A stretch of DNA of 42,815 bases, taken from assembly GCA_019648995.1 (NCBI GenBank), contig BLXT01007044.1:858565-901379 (forward strand), written 5' to 3'. The notes under the pieces were generated by a model. It did no database searches, was not told where the DNA came from, and saw only the letters and a program-made list of their open reading frames with translations. This document shows positions 32,901 through 39,738 of the stretch, in pieces (the stretch's first letter is position 1; the number at the start of each line of letters is the position of its first letter). The stretch is from Plakobranchus ocellatus. Its lineage: Eukaryota > Mollusca > Gastropoda > Plakobranchidae. Made by a program: the position numbers and the translations under genes.

Positions 32901-35900
32901 TAACAGATCCTTTATAAATCATTACATCATAATTAGTGGGGTTAAAAACCTTCACCGGAATTCTATTGTTGGGGTTCTTAGTAACAATGGCCCTGGCACA
33001 TAAAAGTTGGGAGGTTTGAGGGTTCGCTTGGACACAAGTGCCTTGTGAGCCGACTAAAACAGTTGATGAAAATTTAGCCCATATGATAGATTCAGAATTT
33101 GGGGGAACGGTGGAGGCATTGACAGCGCGAACTTTACAATCTTGTGTGACATGGCAAGGAGAATGTGCAAAATTCAAAATAAGCTTAAAACTATGCAAAA
33201 AAGGCGTTCCCAAAATCAAAGGATGGGAAGTATTTTCCAGAATAAAAAACATGTCATACCTGTCTCCAAACCGGGAGGAAATCAAGAGACGTGTAGTGCC
33301 AAGCACAGAAATAATTTGACCATTAGCAACAACTATGGAGTCATTAGATTGTTCATGAATGGGAGAGTTCAAAGTGTCATACAGGTGTCTACTAATTATA
33401 TTAATACTACTGCCTGTGTCCATTAGTGCCTGAACAGGAGATGTTCGATTGACCTGAACCTTAAGATATGACAGGGGTGATAATGTGTTGGAATTTAAAT
33501 GATCTGATGAACCGTTGTCTGTGCCGTCATCGCCCTTATCATTGTCGTCGTCATCAGCGTGGTCATTGCTGTCGCCGCCGGCACCAAAGTAATGGGACAT
33601 GGCCACTCAATGTGTCTCGGGACGACAGGGTTCTCGTGCCTGTTTGTGGAGAGTCCGGGAGTGGCGTCGAGAGTGGCCCGAGACAGGTGGAGTGGCCACA
33701 CGTCCAGTAGATGCAGTCTCGGGCCCTAGTAGTTGAAAGGCCGGGACCGATAGGTTCTAGCACCGTGACCTACTCGACCACAGAGTTGACACTGTATGGG
33801 CGGAGGTCCGCTGTTGAATGGCTCAGCTCGTCGATCTTGGGGAGGTCTGCTGACCCTGGAGCCATTTTCTTGAGGGCCCTGAGGTCGAGGCGGAGAGATA
33901 ATCAGACTGCGAACCTGGTCAGAGAGTTGGCGCAGTTCTTTCCGTAGGGCGACAATGTCATCAGAGCTGCGACTGGTGGCAGCAGCAGCGCACTGGGGCT
34001 GTGGAGCAGGACTCTGCTACCTGTAGCCATAAGCTTCGCCGTTCCTTGCGGCTGAGAGAGCTTCCTCCGGAGAAGACGGATGACCGGCCCGGACAAAAAA
34101 TGCTAAGTCCAGAGGCAGACCATCAACAAATCTGGCCAATAAATCGGACTGCGACTTTCCTAGAGTTACGACTTTTTCTTTGATGGAATAAAAAAAAACT
34201 GTTGATGAACTGACCTGGGGCGAGCTGCATCTGGAGAAACAGATTCTCCTAATGAATAAAATCAGACGTGTTCGCCGAGTTCCGCTGGACGAACCGGGGC
34301 TGGAAAGCGTCTTTGACTTTGGCCCAAGAACTCCCCAGGTCGCTGGGCAGGTCATCGAACCACCATCTCGCTTCATCAGTGAGGTGAAGTTGGAAAGTGG
34401 CCACTAATTTGGAATCGCCACTGATGTTGCATAAAGCAGTGAAATTTTCAAAGTCCGTAAGAAACTGGCGCGGGGTTACAGATGATGTAGAGAGTCCCGA
34501 AAATTGAGGTATGGTCACGTTTAGCCTGCTTGACATTTCTGGAGTTGGTGATGAATTTCGAGGGTAGCGGTTGATATTCATTAAAAATTAAAAGCAGGTA
34601 CAAAGATACTAAACAGCGAAGAGAACTCCAAAATGAACAACAAAAAATCACACTAAGGTCTAACAAAATCTAAAATTTAGCAGCTCCACCATGTCCTGTA
34701 TACGGGGCATCAGTGAGAGGTTAATTAGTTAACGAACACTGAAGACAAAAGTACAAAGTCAATTTTTCCTATAATAATTTTTATTTTTCTTTAAATGCTA
34801 AAGAGCTCTTAACTTTTCTGGTATCTATCTTAAAGCCAAAACAAAAGTACTACTAACTCCTTTCTCACACATTCAACCCTTATATCTTCTGAATAATAGT
34901 ATTTGCCAATCCCCTCCCGACTTGAAAGGGTGGGGTTAAACCGTAAGGCCTGTCAGTTACAACTTGGCCTTGCCCCTCAGACAGGTACCGTGAAACATTC
35001 AGTTATGAAAGGGCGCACAGTGTGCAATATTTGACATACCATTATTATCACATTTCTTTTATTTTTGCATTATACCTCTGTTGGTTTTTTGCCAACAAAT
35101 GGCTGATTTCATACAGATGGATTTGATTTTTTTTTGGTTTGCATATGTTTTTTTTGTAAATAATGCTGTATTTTATTTTGAATGTAATGACTGTTTTGAT
35201 ATAAGCCTTCATGGCTGTTTGATTCGTCTCAGTACTGAATCAAAAATAGTTAAAATATAAGAGTACAGAGTACAACAAGGTTGAATTTTTATCCTTGCTG
35301 TCTGTATCTCCTTCCAGAGTCGAAAGCAGAGGAAAATAACAGAGCATCCCTAACCTTTGACAGAACAGTGTATGAGAATATGCGGCCTGCATCAAGGCAA
35401 GGCCGTCGGCCTCCTGGCTCAGGGATTGAAATTGATGCAGGATCAGAGGGGTCAGATGAGAATTTGACACAGGGAGCTTTTCCTATTCTGTCCAAGGGTC
35501 AAGGTCAGCAAAAGTCTAACAATGTCCAAGACTCTGGAAAAATCAATGAGGAGGAGGAGGAACAAGGCAATTTACAAGATATGTCCAGAGCTGAAAGGTT
35601 AGTCAGTTTGTATTACCCTACTTGCAGGTGGAATAGGATCAACATGGTGAGAGGTTAGTCAGTTTGTATTATCCTACTTGCAGGTGGAATAGGATCAACA
35701 TGGTGAGAGGTTAGTCAGTTTGTATTACCCTACTTGCAGGTGGAATAGGATTACCATGGTGAGAGGTTAGTCAGTTTTTTTTACCCTACTTGCAGGTGGA
35801 ATAGGATCAACATGGTTAGTCAGTTTATATTACTCTACTTGCAGGTGGAATAGGATCACCATGGTTAGTGAGTTTGTATTACCCTATTTGCAGTTGAAAT

Positions 35901-37927
35901 AGGATCACCATGGTTAGTCAGTTTGTATTACCCTACTTGCAGGTGAAATAGGATCACCATGGTGAGAAGTAAATCAGTTTGTATTATTCTACTTGCAGGT
36001 GAAATAGGATCACCATGGTTAGACAGTTTGTATTACCCTACTTGCAGATAAAATAGGATCACCATGGTGAGAGGTTAGTCAGTTTGTATTACCCTACTTG
36101 CAGGTGAAATAGGATCACCATGGTTAGTCAGTTTGTATTACCCTGCTTGCAGGTGAAATAGGATTACCATGGTGAGAAGTTAGTCAGTTTGTATTGCCCT
36201 ACTTGCAGGTGGAATAGGATTACCATGGTGAGAGGTTAGTCAGTTTCAAATGGAAGCCCTCTGTAAACTGATATCGGTTTGATAAATCAAAACTGGTAAC
36301 TCATGTTTTTACTGATTAGGGTGTATATTTCTGGATAAGGATTCAGAACATACATTTTACAAATGCAACTAACTTTACAGGAAAAACAATGAAGTCCTAA
36401 ATTAAGTTCAACAATTTTAGTTTGAAACTATAATGTCAAATTAATAGCATTACAATAATATAGACCACTTGAGTGTACATGAAAGTCGTAAAACAAACTC
36501 TAGGACTGACAAGGTAAGGACTGATTTCTCAATCGTATTTGTGATTAGTTATATAACACAAATACTGAGACTACATGTGCAAAAAATCCCCTCTTTTCAT
36601 GAGGGCAGCATATTCTCTCTTGTTACTGTTTAGTAGGTTGAGGGTGTATTCACACCTGGCTATCTCTACCTGCTTGCTCTGAAACTATATTGTACAGCAC
36701 AAAGAAAAAAAAAACAACATTTACCACAGACCTACAGACTTAAGTCTCTCAGCCCAATCTTTCCCAACAAAGGCACTTGTCAAGTTCCAACAGCTATAGG
36801 TCTACCATCTCATACAGAATACACCGCTGTTTACCACAAGCTTTATGTGAAATTTTCACTACTTTGTTAACATTTCCAGGGAATGTTCAGTCCAGCCTGA
36901 TTTTCTCTGGCTGTGTCTCATACATTTGTTTAAAGGTGAAATATCCAAAAAATCAAACCAGAGAATTTTTTCACCAAAGTCAAATTATTTGAATGGAGGT
37001 ATTTGCTGGATTTATCTTATATTTCACCTCTGTCATACGGTCTCCTCATTGAGGTCTCACAGAAGCAGAAAAATGTCTGAAAACAAAATTGCTACCTTGA
37101 AACTGGGAAAAAAAATAAATCATTTTTAAAAATGCTATGAATGAGAATCGCAACGATGAAAAGATGTGGATTTCCTAAATAGTTTTACAGATTGTGCAGG
37201 CCCACACTTTGTGTAAAGAGTTAAAACAAAGGAGTTGGCCACTCTGAGGATAAGTGATCAATACATGCCACATTAGAACAGGTGATGACAAATTTAGACC
37301 TTTCTGTTTTCTCCAAATGTTAAAAATGGAGTTTCCTTGTTATGAAAATAATACCTGAATTTTTGTTTGTTTGTTTGACAAAGTTTTGGCATTTTCATCT
37401 GAGCAATCAGGCCTACTAATGGCTACAACTGTCGATAAGTAAAGAACTTAAACCAAAACTTCAATTCATCTGAGTCTGCTTGAAGTCCATTCTCTTAAAA
37501 GAAGTTATTGCTTGAACTTAAATCTTTGCAGTCCCATTTTGTTTTTCTTTTTAAGATTAAAGTCAACTCTTTTTAAAAGTCAATAAATTATTTTACAAGA
37601 AAAGAGACATAAGAGAGAAGAAAAACCAATATATTTTACAAAGGAAGCATAAACAAACAATAAAAATCTACTGTAAAGGAAGTGTAGCAATAAGGGTAAA
37701 GGGTGACTATTTTGTGACCTGTTTCATGAAGCTGAAGTGAGTTGAATCAATGTTCTTCAGTGAGCTTTGTCTGACACTTTTCTTCTCCTGCTCTACTCTA
37801 CAGAGATGTTTTCATGTTCAGTGAGTTTAAAAAAGATGCAGCAAACAGAGACAAGCCAGTGACCTCGACCACAGCAGATGCAAGGAAGGGCTCTCAGAAA
37901 AATTCCAAGCATTGTATTGTCATGTAA
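11705..37927 (+). CDS. TTC24: TTC24-like tetratricopeptide-repeat protein with acidic tail and C-terminal CaaX box (15 coding exons)
   Basis: Fifteen exons join with matching phases at every junction into 841 codons. Residues about 10-411 form roughly nine TPR helix pairs, seen in pieces such as QRACAFNLGALLLSMGRF, FNELGLAYTQM and FLNLGYAYSQLRELEKA. Order and spacing match what I recall of vertebrate TTC24; the human protein, as I remember it, also ends in a cysteine-plus-three tail. TPR solenoids bind partner proteins. Residues about 412-841 are low-complexity: an acidic Ser/Asp/Glu region (520-630), a proline-rich stretch (635-643), tyrosine motifs YETI (664) and YENM (726), then a lysine-rich end and CIVM. 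A farnesylated, membrane-bound scaffold is my inference. The start may be 11705, 11720 or 11747; the last has the best context (GCCATGG). LGN/Pins was considered and fits less well. Confidence 0.85.
12217..12501 (+). CDS. TTC24: TTC24-like exon 2: TPR 3-4
   Basis: Follows TACTGCAG and ends CAG/GTAGGT, phase 0 to 0. Encodes residues 85-179 with LYFNFGLAYEGL and RRIGHLCVNSGQFAEAE, typical TPR helix A/B positions. Open reading continues upstream only into intron. Confidence 0.9.
12644..12755 (+). CDS. TTC24: TTC24-like exon 3: TPR 5
   Basis: Acceptor CTTTTTAG, donor ATTG/GTAAGA. Encodes AERAHLLLKMGRVEEAEEIA and the following helix, ending in phase 1. Element A is inserted in the intron that follows. 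Confidence 0.85.
12823..13056 (+). repeat. Dispersed repeat, copy 2 (intronic)
   Basis: Same orientation and block order as the copy at 10136-10390, including AATCTGAGAAAAC, TTTGTGCTAG, TAAATGGATATG and GTTTTTTCAAGTT. It lies in the intron after exon 3. Confidence 0.6.
13531..13535. repeat. Target-site duplication of element A (left)
   Basis: CATAC here is repeated exactly at 18611-18615, immediately outside the other LTR. Five bp is the usual Ty3/gypsy duplication length. Confidence 0.9.
13536..13711 (-). repeat. Element A LTR, left (3' LTR of the minus-strand element)
   Basis: 176 bp with TG...CA ends. It aligns to the right LTR with seven substitutions that I count and one 20-bp indel near its plus-strand start (after ATAACCCTGT). 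The substitutions show the insertion is not recent. Confidence 0.9.
13712..13723 (-). other. Polypurine tract of element A
   Basis: Read on the minus strand, AAAAGGGGAAT lies directly against the 3' LTR start (TGTCATTG). This is the expected plus-strand priming position. Confidence 0.75.
14300..18198 (-). pseudogene. Element A gag-pol remnant
   Basis: Gag starts at 18198 (MSQKGLTFAAPP). Two CCHC knuckles follow (CKRCGTRHEPKKC and CKKCQKNNHFASQC, near 17510-17590). The protease motif reads IDTKAQVN, with Lys where the family has Gly. RT (about 16883-16400) has LDPRNLNKAI, SKLDANSGYWQI and TDIDDILVWG. RNase H follows (about 16110-15790) with ECDSSQF and DHKPLEA. Integrase (15484-14759) has the H-H-C-C finger and D, D, E residues in GLDVF, IADNMPF and NGQVERF; the second motif is altered from the usual SDNG. 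Stops occur at 14759, 15638, 16893, and near 16225 and 16320. A frameshift sits near 16440 at a homopolymer, and gag is interrupted near 18065. It is not functional. Confidence 0.9.
18437..18454 (-). other. Primer-binding site of element A
   Basis: The minus strand reads TGGTGTCAGAAGTTACCA directly after the 5' LTR. The leading TGG pairs with the CCA end of a tRNA. I do not assign the tRNA. Confidence 0.7.
18455..18610 (-). repeat. Element A LTR, right (5' LTR of the minus-strand element)
   Basis: 156 bp beginning TGTTATAACCC and ending ATGACA on the plus strand. It matches 13536-13711 except for seven substitutions and a 20-bp gap. Confidence 0.9.
18611..18615. repeat. Target-site duplication of element A (right)
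   Basis: CATAC, identical to 13531-13535. Confidence 0.9.
18980..19195 (+). CDS. TTC24: TTC24-like exon 4: TPR 6-7
   Basis: Acceptor TCATTGCAG, donor CACG/GTGAGT, phase 1 to 1. Encodes ENVFNELGLAYTQMTKYEKA and YQNMGALYNYMGQFQEAIEY, two clear TPRs. It is the first exon downstream of element A and is undamaged. Confidence 0.92.
19793..19921 (+). CDS. TTC24: TTC24-like exon 5: TPR 8
   Basis: Acceptor GATTGACCAG, donor TGCG/GTGAGA, phase 1 to 1. Encodes GHCFLNLGYAYSQLRELEKA and FLHAAQAAKDC. Its 129-nt length and equal phases mean it could be skipped without a frame change. Confidence 0.9.
20368..20606 (+). CDS. TTC24: TTC24-like exon 6: TPR 9 and capping helix
   Basis: Acceptor ATATCTTTAG, donor AAA/GTAAGG, phase 1 to 0. 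Encodes EWQSLEAMGSVAYNQGDL, KAQEYYKQSL, and a helix DRILTKLTQIIHSQAQKSL that probably caps the solenoid. The globular half of the protein ends here. Confidence 0.9.
20607..21195. other. Intron with short (ATC)n run
   Basis: No exon is seen. A short CATCATCATC microsatellite lies near 20987-21003. The rest is AT-rich with nothing ordered. Confidence 0.5.
21196..21249 (+). CDS. TTC24: TTC24-like exon 7: short linker exon, end uncertain
   Basis: Acceptor TTGTTCCAG. Encodes TPTEETAVKQTTSDYTSL and then a mediocre donor, CTT/GTACGA. A second in-phase donor CAG/GTGTCG would extend it to 21372 and add 41 residues (VRKSFSICFSLSYPKSENYQ and onward). Both endings keep phase 0, so both fit the next exon. 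Confidence 0.6.
21670..21773 (+). CDS. TTC24: TTC24-like exon 8: disordered linker
   Basis: Acceptor CTTTATCAG, donor AA/GTGAGA, phase 0 to 2. Encodes EEQPASMRPSDIRPSDILEG with a tandem RPSDI motif, then a basic run KVIKVKRGSKIK. Confidence 0.75.
21782..21935 (+). repeat. Long pyrimidine-rich intronic tract
   Basis: About 150 nt made almost only of C and T (CTCTC, CCTTTC and TCCC repeats), starting close behind the exon 8 donor. Such tracts can form triplex DNA and bind polypyrimidine-binding proteins. No function is shown here. Confidence 0.8.
22419..22631 (+). CDS. TTC24: TTC24-like exon 9: basic then acidic tail segment
   Basis: Acceptor TTTTGGGCAG, phase 2 in and 2 out. Encodes HIKIRRSGTLRQFKKFALGL and an acidic end with STGSDDDSDTENQN. 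The donor that keeps frame with exon 10 is AACAG/GTCCTC, which is weak. A stronger donor TTT/GTAAGA at 22685 would break the frame. Read-through gives a stop at 22774-22776 and removes the tail. Confidence 0.7.
23531..23646 (+). CDS. TTC24: TTC24-like exon 10: acidic segment
   Basis: Acceptor GTAAACATAG, donor GCAA/GTGAGT, phase 2 to 1. Encodes QNVQSPDGIEADEASENDES and GDDERKVHAEMQKYA. Asp/Glu/Ser clusters resemble casein kinase 2 sites. Confidence 0.75.
24126..24196 (+). CDS. TTC24: TTC24-like exon 11: its 3' end is copied in a minisatellite
   Basis: Acceptor TTTTGTACAG, donor CACAG/GTTTGT, phase 1 to 0. Encodes SEEMPGTSGFVRQIF and SADVHAKAQ. The last 27 nt plus the donor and the first intronic bases recur five more times downstream as an 81-bp tandem repeat. 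Confidence 0.75.
24170..24612 (+). repeat. 81-bp minisatellite containing an exon end and splice donor
   Basis: Six copies; GCTAAAGCACA occurs near 24186, 24266, 24347, 24428, 24509 and 24590. Copy 1 is the real end of exon 11. Each later copy holds a CTGTAACACAG acceptor-like end, the exon-derived segment, and AG/GTTTGT. The first period is 80 bp, one base short, so retention of the intron stops early at a TGA near 24247. Later copies are open in both strands only because 81 is a multiple of three. Confidence 0.92.
24613..25075 (+). repeat. 68-bp minisatellite, about 6-7 copies
   Basis: Units contain GATATGTCTAG, CCACCATTATATTGCTGATC, TCAGGGCAGCTGTGTGTG and ACTGACTGACCG. Several copies are nearly identical. 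It begins directly after the 81-bp array and ends about 30 bp before exon 12, so the intron consists mostly of two different arrays. Confidence 0.9.
25104..25201 (+). CDS. TTC24: TTC24-like exon 12: Ser/Asp-rich acidic segment
   Basis: Acceptor CAACTTTGCAG, donor AA/GTTAGT, phase 0 to 2. Encodes DDASDSEDGDNSDETSSDDS followed by six Asp. It is almost purely acidic and should be disordered. Confidence 0.8.
25844..26076 (+). CDS. TTC24: TTC24-like exon 13: proline-rich stretch and YETI motif
   Basis: Acceptor CTTCTTCAG, donor GGGG/GTAAGG, phase 2 to 1. Encodes APPVPPMSPP (residues 634-643), an SH3-ligand-like run, and EPLYETIDHL with Tyr664. RRVSDGDG and a lysine-rich DKQKKNSKG follow. Element B is inserted in the intron after this exon. 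Confidence 0.85.
26921..27013. repeat. (TA)n run inside a long perfect hairpin
   Basis: About 40 bp of alternating AT (26947-26986) is flanked by inverted arms: GTTTTTCTCCACCTGA on the left and its exact complement on the right. Weaker pairing (TAAACTT / AAGTTTA) extends outward. It would extrude as one hairpin. A second short TA run lies at 27019-27032. It may be a relic MITE whose centre is a microsatellite; no target duplication is evident. Confidence 0.85.
27609..27969 (-). repeat. Element B LTR, left (3' LTR of the minus-strand element)
   Basis: 361 bp, TG...CA ends, differing from the right LTR at about 16 positions (roughly 95-96% identity by eye). Equal length and even divergence mark the pair as one old insertion. 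Confidence 0.92.
27970..27984 (-). other. Polypurine tract of element B
   Basis: Read on the minus strand, TTTTGGGGGCGGCA directly precedes the 3' LTR start TGTGATAATAATGG. Confidence 0.65.
28106..28132. repeat. (GAAT)n microsatellite inside element B
   Basis: Six GAAT-type units with one GGAT variant, in the untranslated part between the pol end and the 3' LTR. Confidence 0.85.
28963..29181 (-). other. Chromodomain-like C-terminus of element B integrase
   Basis: The stretch YKIKRVIGQK, then YYLVSFKGESSSDAVWVPFH, then KLDKTAKANV follows the chromodomain layout: a first beta strand, an aromatic-rich YLVxFKG strand, a W-V-P turn and a C-terminal helix. In chromoviruses this domain guides integration to modified histones. 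It is offset from the integrase by a frame change near 29200-29255. Only fold-level resemblance is claimed. Confidence 0.55.
30660..31305 (-). other. Long low-complexity linker between RNase H and integrase of element B
   Basis: About 215 residues rich in Ser, Asn, Asp and Pro separate DALSRCAPQ of RNase H from the integrase region. A basic cluster KKKRKSKRMGK (30872-30907) resembles a nuclear localisation signal. Related elements as I know them have much shorter spacers here. This stretch is open from start to end while neighbouring parts are broken. Confidence 0.6.
34676..34691 (-). other. Primer-binding site of element B
   Basis: The minus strand reads TGGTGGAGCTGCTAAA directly after the 5' LTR end. 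The TGG start fits a tRNA 3' end; the tRNA is not assigned. It differs from element A. Confidence 0.65.
34692..35052 (-). repeat. Element B LTR, right (5' LTR of the minus-strand element)
   Basis: 361 bp from TGTCCTGTATACGG to TTATTATCACA on the plus strand. It aligns without gaps to 27609-27969. Confidence 0.92.
35318..35597 (+). CDS. TTC24: TTC24-like exon 14: YENM motif; exon end abuts a minisatellite
   Basis: Acceptor CTCCTTCCAG, donor GAAAG/GTTAGT, phase 1 to 2. Encodes SKAEENNRASLTFDRTVYEN with YENM at residues 726-729 (35371-35382), matching both YxxM (PI3K p85 SH2) and YxN (Grb2 SH2) consensus forms. A Gly/Asp/Glu-rich disordered stretch with EEEEEQ follows. The 56-bp array begins at the very first intron base. 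Confidence 0.85.
35598..36245 (+). repeat. 56/49-bp minisatellite starting at the exon 14 donor
   Basis: About 13 copies. Each reads GTTAGTCAGTTTGTATTACC, CTACTTGCAG, GTGGAATAGGATCACCATG, and in the longer form GTGAGAG. The longer units are 56 bp; units lacking seven bases are 49 bp. The first GTTAGT is the real splice donor. Every unit also holds a TTGCAG acceptor-like end, a possible 19-nt micro-exon, and an ATG/GTGAGA donor-like site. Confidence 0.93.
36246..37803. other. Last intron, remainder
   Basis: No exon, terminal repeat or tandem structure was recognised between the minisatellite and the final acceptor (CTCTACTCTACAG). Open frames here are short and AT-driven. Confidence 0.5.
37804..37927 (+). 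CDS. TTC24: TTC24-like exon 15: lysine-rich end and CaaX box CIVM
   Basis: Acceptor CTACTCTACAG, phase 2. Encodes DVFMFSEFKKDAANRDKP, then DARKGSQKNSKH and CIVM before TAA (37925-37927). Cys838 followed by two aliphatic residues and Met fits a farnesyltransferase CaaX site, and the lysines just before it resemble the polybasic second signal of lipid-anchored proteins. Confidence 0.85.
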
Positions 37928-39732
37928 AACTTTAAACTCTTCACTTAGAGCCATTGTCTTCTCAGAAATCAACAAGGAATTATTGTTAGAATTATTTTCC
38001 ATTAGTTTCCTCTACAGAGCTGAAAGCTTGCTTGTGTGTCAGAACTGTGATAACAGGATTGTAACAAGAGGACTTCAATTGTTCATGTTTTTTTTTTTTG
38101 TTGTTTTTCACTAAACAAATACGAACAATTTTGTTGTATAAAAATAAGTTTTGCATTAATTTTATTACATTGAATTATTTCGTGTTTACAGATTGTATAT
38201 TTGTTTTCCATCTTATCTGTTTTGACAGAAAAGCATCAATTACCTGTAAAGTTTTACTTTGGTATAGGACTAATGTGGCTTTTCCTGAATAGTTACCCTG
38301 TAGAGTTTTACTTTGGTGTATTACAGGCTGTAATTTGTCATTAGGATCTTATTGCAAAATTGGAGCATGGCAGAGTGAATCTGATAGCATGGAAAAAAAA
38401 GTGTTATTATGTTCTAATGGCTGATCAAATTTGTCTGAGGGTTTGTCCAAACCAGCTAGATAATTGCAATTCTTTTTAATTTTGTTCAAACCAATTACAT
38501 GACATTTATTAACTGTGAACATTATTAATTTTTTTTCAAACTAGCTAGATAATTGTGACTTTTATGATTGTTCAAATCAGTTTTATAATTTTGGCCTTAT
38601 CAACCTTGTCTACATAAGTTTAACAGTTGTGAGTTTTCTTAACTTTCTGATCCCCATTCTACTGCTGTACAGCCACAATTTATGCAGACTCATGGTGGAA
38701 GTCGAACTATGATATGCAATCTTCAGCCACCATCACTTTTGTGGTGAAATGTTGCAGTAAAATCAAATCAACATGAAAAGTTTTTGAAACCGATTCACTA
38801 TTCTTATCTGTCAAACACTGAACCTGTATTAGACTTTTTAGAGGCTTTTTTCACTTTTGTTTTTTTGTAATATAAGAACATATACTTTGTGTAAGTTTAT
38901 CAGTTAAAAAAAGAGCTGCTAAAGTTGATTGCACAACCCCTTTTTTGTGCTTGTAATTACATTGTATTTAAACTTTGTCTTCCATTATATTTTATATTAA
39001 GATTTTGTCTTTCAGAATACCATGCTTTCTCGTTTATCTTTTTAGCCATAACATTCTATTTTATGGTTGTAATTTCTCTGTTGTGTCAATTGTGTTGTTA
39101 AATATTGAAACTTGAGTCAATGGTAAAAGGATAAATTATTACCTAAAAATAATTGGTAAGACGTTGTTTAGAGTTGTTCAAGATATATAAAGAGAAAAGA
39201 GGCAAATTTAAGGCTATGGTCCTTTGTCTCTGTAATAACCAACTGTAATTTCTTTCTCTTAAATTCATCGTTAATGTGCAGTATGAACATTTGTCTCGAT
39301 GTTTGTAGAAGCCTCAAATGGTATGCAGATATGTTGATTCTTTGGAAAGGTAGGAACATTTTGTCACCGTGCTAACACTTAGCATATCTCAGACTTATGC
39401 CAAAATATATATTAGAATCATTGCATTTCTGAGTCTGACAATTATCAAGTGATGTTCATATTATAGAAATGGGCCAGTAAAATGTTCTTAAAGCATGCAT
39501 CAGTCATATGGCCATTGATATTCTGAACCAGATGTAGATGGAGCAATCTAGTCACGAACCCAAAAGTTGTTTTTTGTTCTGACTGAGATGTCTCTACTTT
39601 ACTCTATTATGTACGCACTGACCCTCCCTGAGCGCTGCACACACGACCTCTCATTGCACACACAGGTGCATTCTCTGAAAGTCCTTAGCCTAAGGATTGT
39701 TTGATGTTGATAGAAGAAAAACGATTGATGTT

Positions 39733-39738
39733 AATAAA
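39733..39738 (+). terminator. AATAAA, possible polyadenylation signal
   Basis: AATAAA followed within about 25 nt by a TTGTTGTTCC stretch. This would give a 3' UTR of about 1.8 kb. Confidence 0.3.

Larger units (their letters stand above)
28963..34581 (-). pseudogene. Element B gag-pol remnant
   Basis: Gag starts at 34581 (MNINRYPRNSSPTPEMSS) with DEARWWFDDLPSDLGSSW. A single knuckle reads CQLCGRVGHGARTY, Tyr replacing the last Cys (near 33755-33800). Protease keeps MDTGSSINI. RT runs from about 32540 to 31650 with FCVDFRFLN, CYIDDCVLF and FLGHEI. RNase H (about 31517-31300) has QCDHQCLKPL and DALSR. Integrase (30658-29255) keeps WEIDLFGPLP, LLSDLGTEMM and GGIERVHKS, so D, D and E are all present. 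Stops or frame changes occur at about 34249, 34018, 33600-33740, 32548, 32270, 31600, 30660, 30003 and 29255. It cannot make a full product. Confidence 0.9.
27609..35052 (-). mobile_element. Element B: decayed Ty3/gypsy LTR retrotransposon with chromodomain-like tail
   Basis: A complete element of about 7.4 kb lies antisense in the intron between TPR-gene exons 13 and 14. It has paired 361-bp LTRs, a primer-binding site, a polypurine tract, gag, protease, RT, RNase H, a long linker, integrase and a chromodomain-like end. Flanks (CATAT on the left, TTTCT on the right) do not match, so no target duplication is visible. The LTR sequence is unrelated to element A. Confidence 0.92.

Noticed and set aside
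33468..34183. Several + and - frames of 60-80 residues with Arg/Pro content
   Set aside because: They come from the GC-richer gag end of element B in the wrong frames. Only the minus frame with CQLCGRVGHGARTY is meaningful.
25944..35382. YETI plus YENM as an ITAM
   Set aside because: The tyrosines are 62 residues apart in the protein, whereas ITAM spacing is about 10-12, and YENM does not end in Leu or Ile.
35598..36245. Regular repeats resembling a CRISPR array
   Set aside because: Units are contiguous with no unique spacers, and the locus is a eukaryotic intron. It is a minisatellite.
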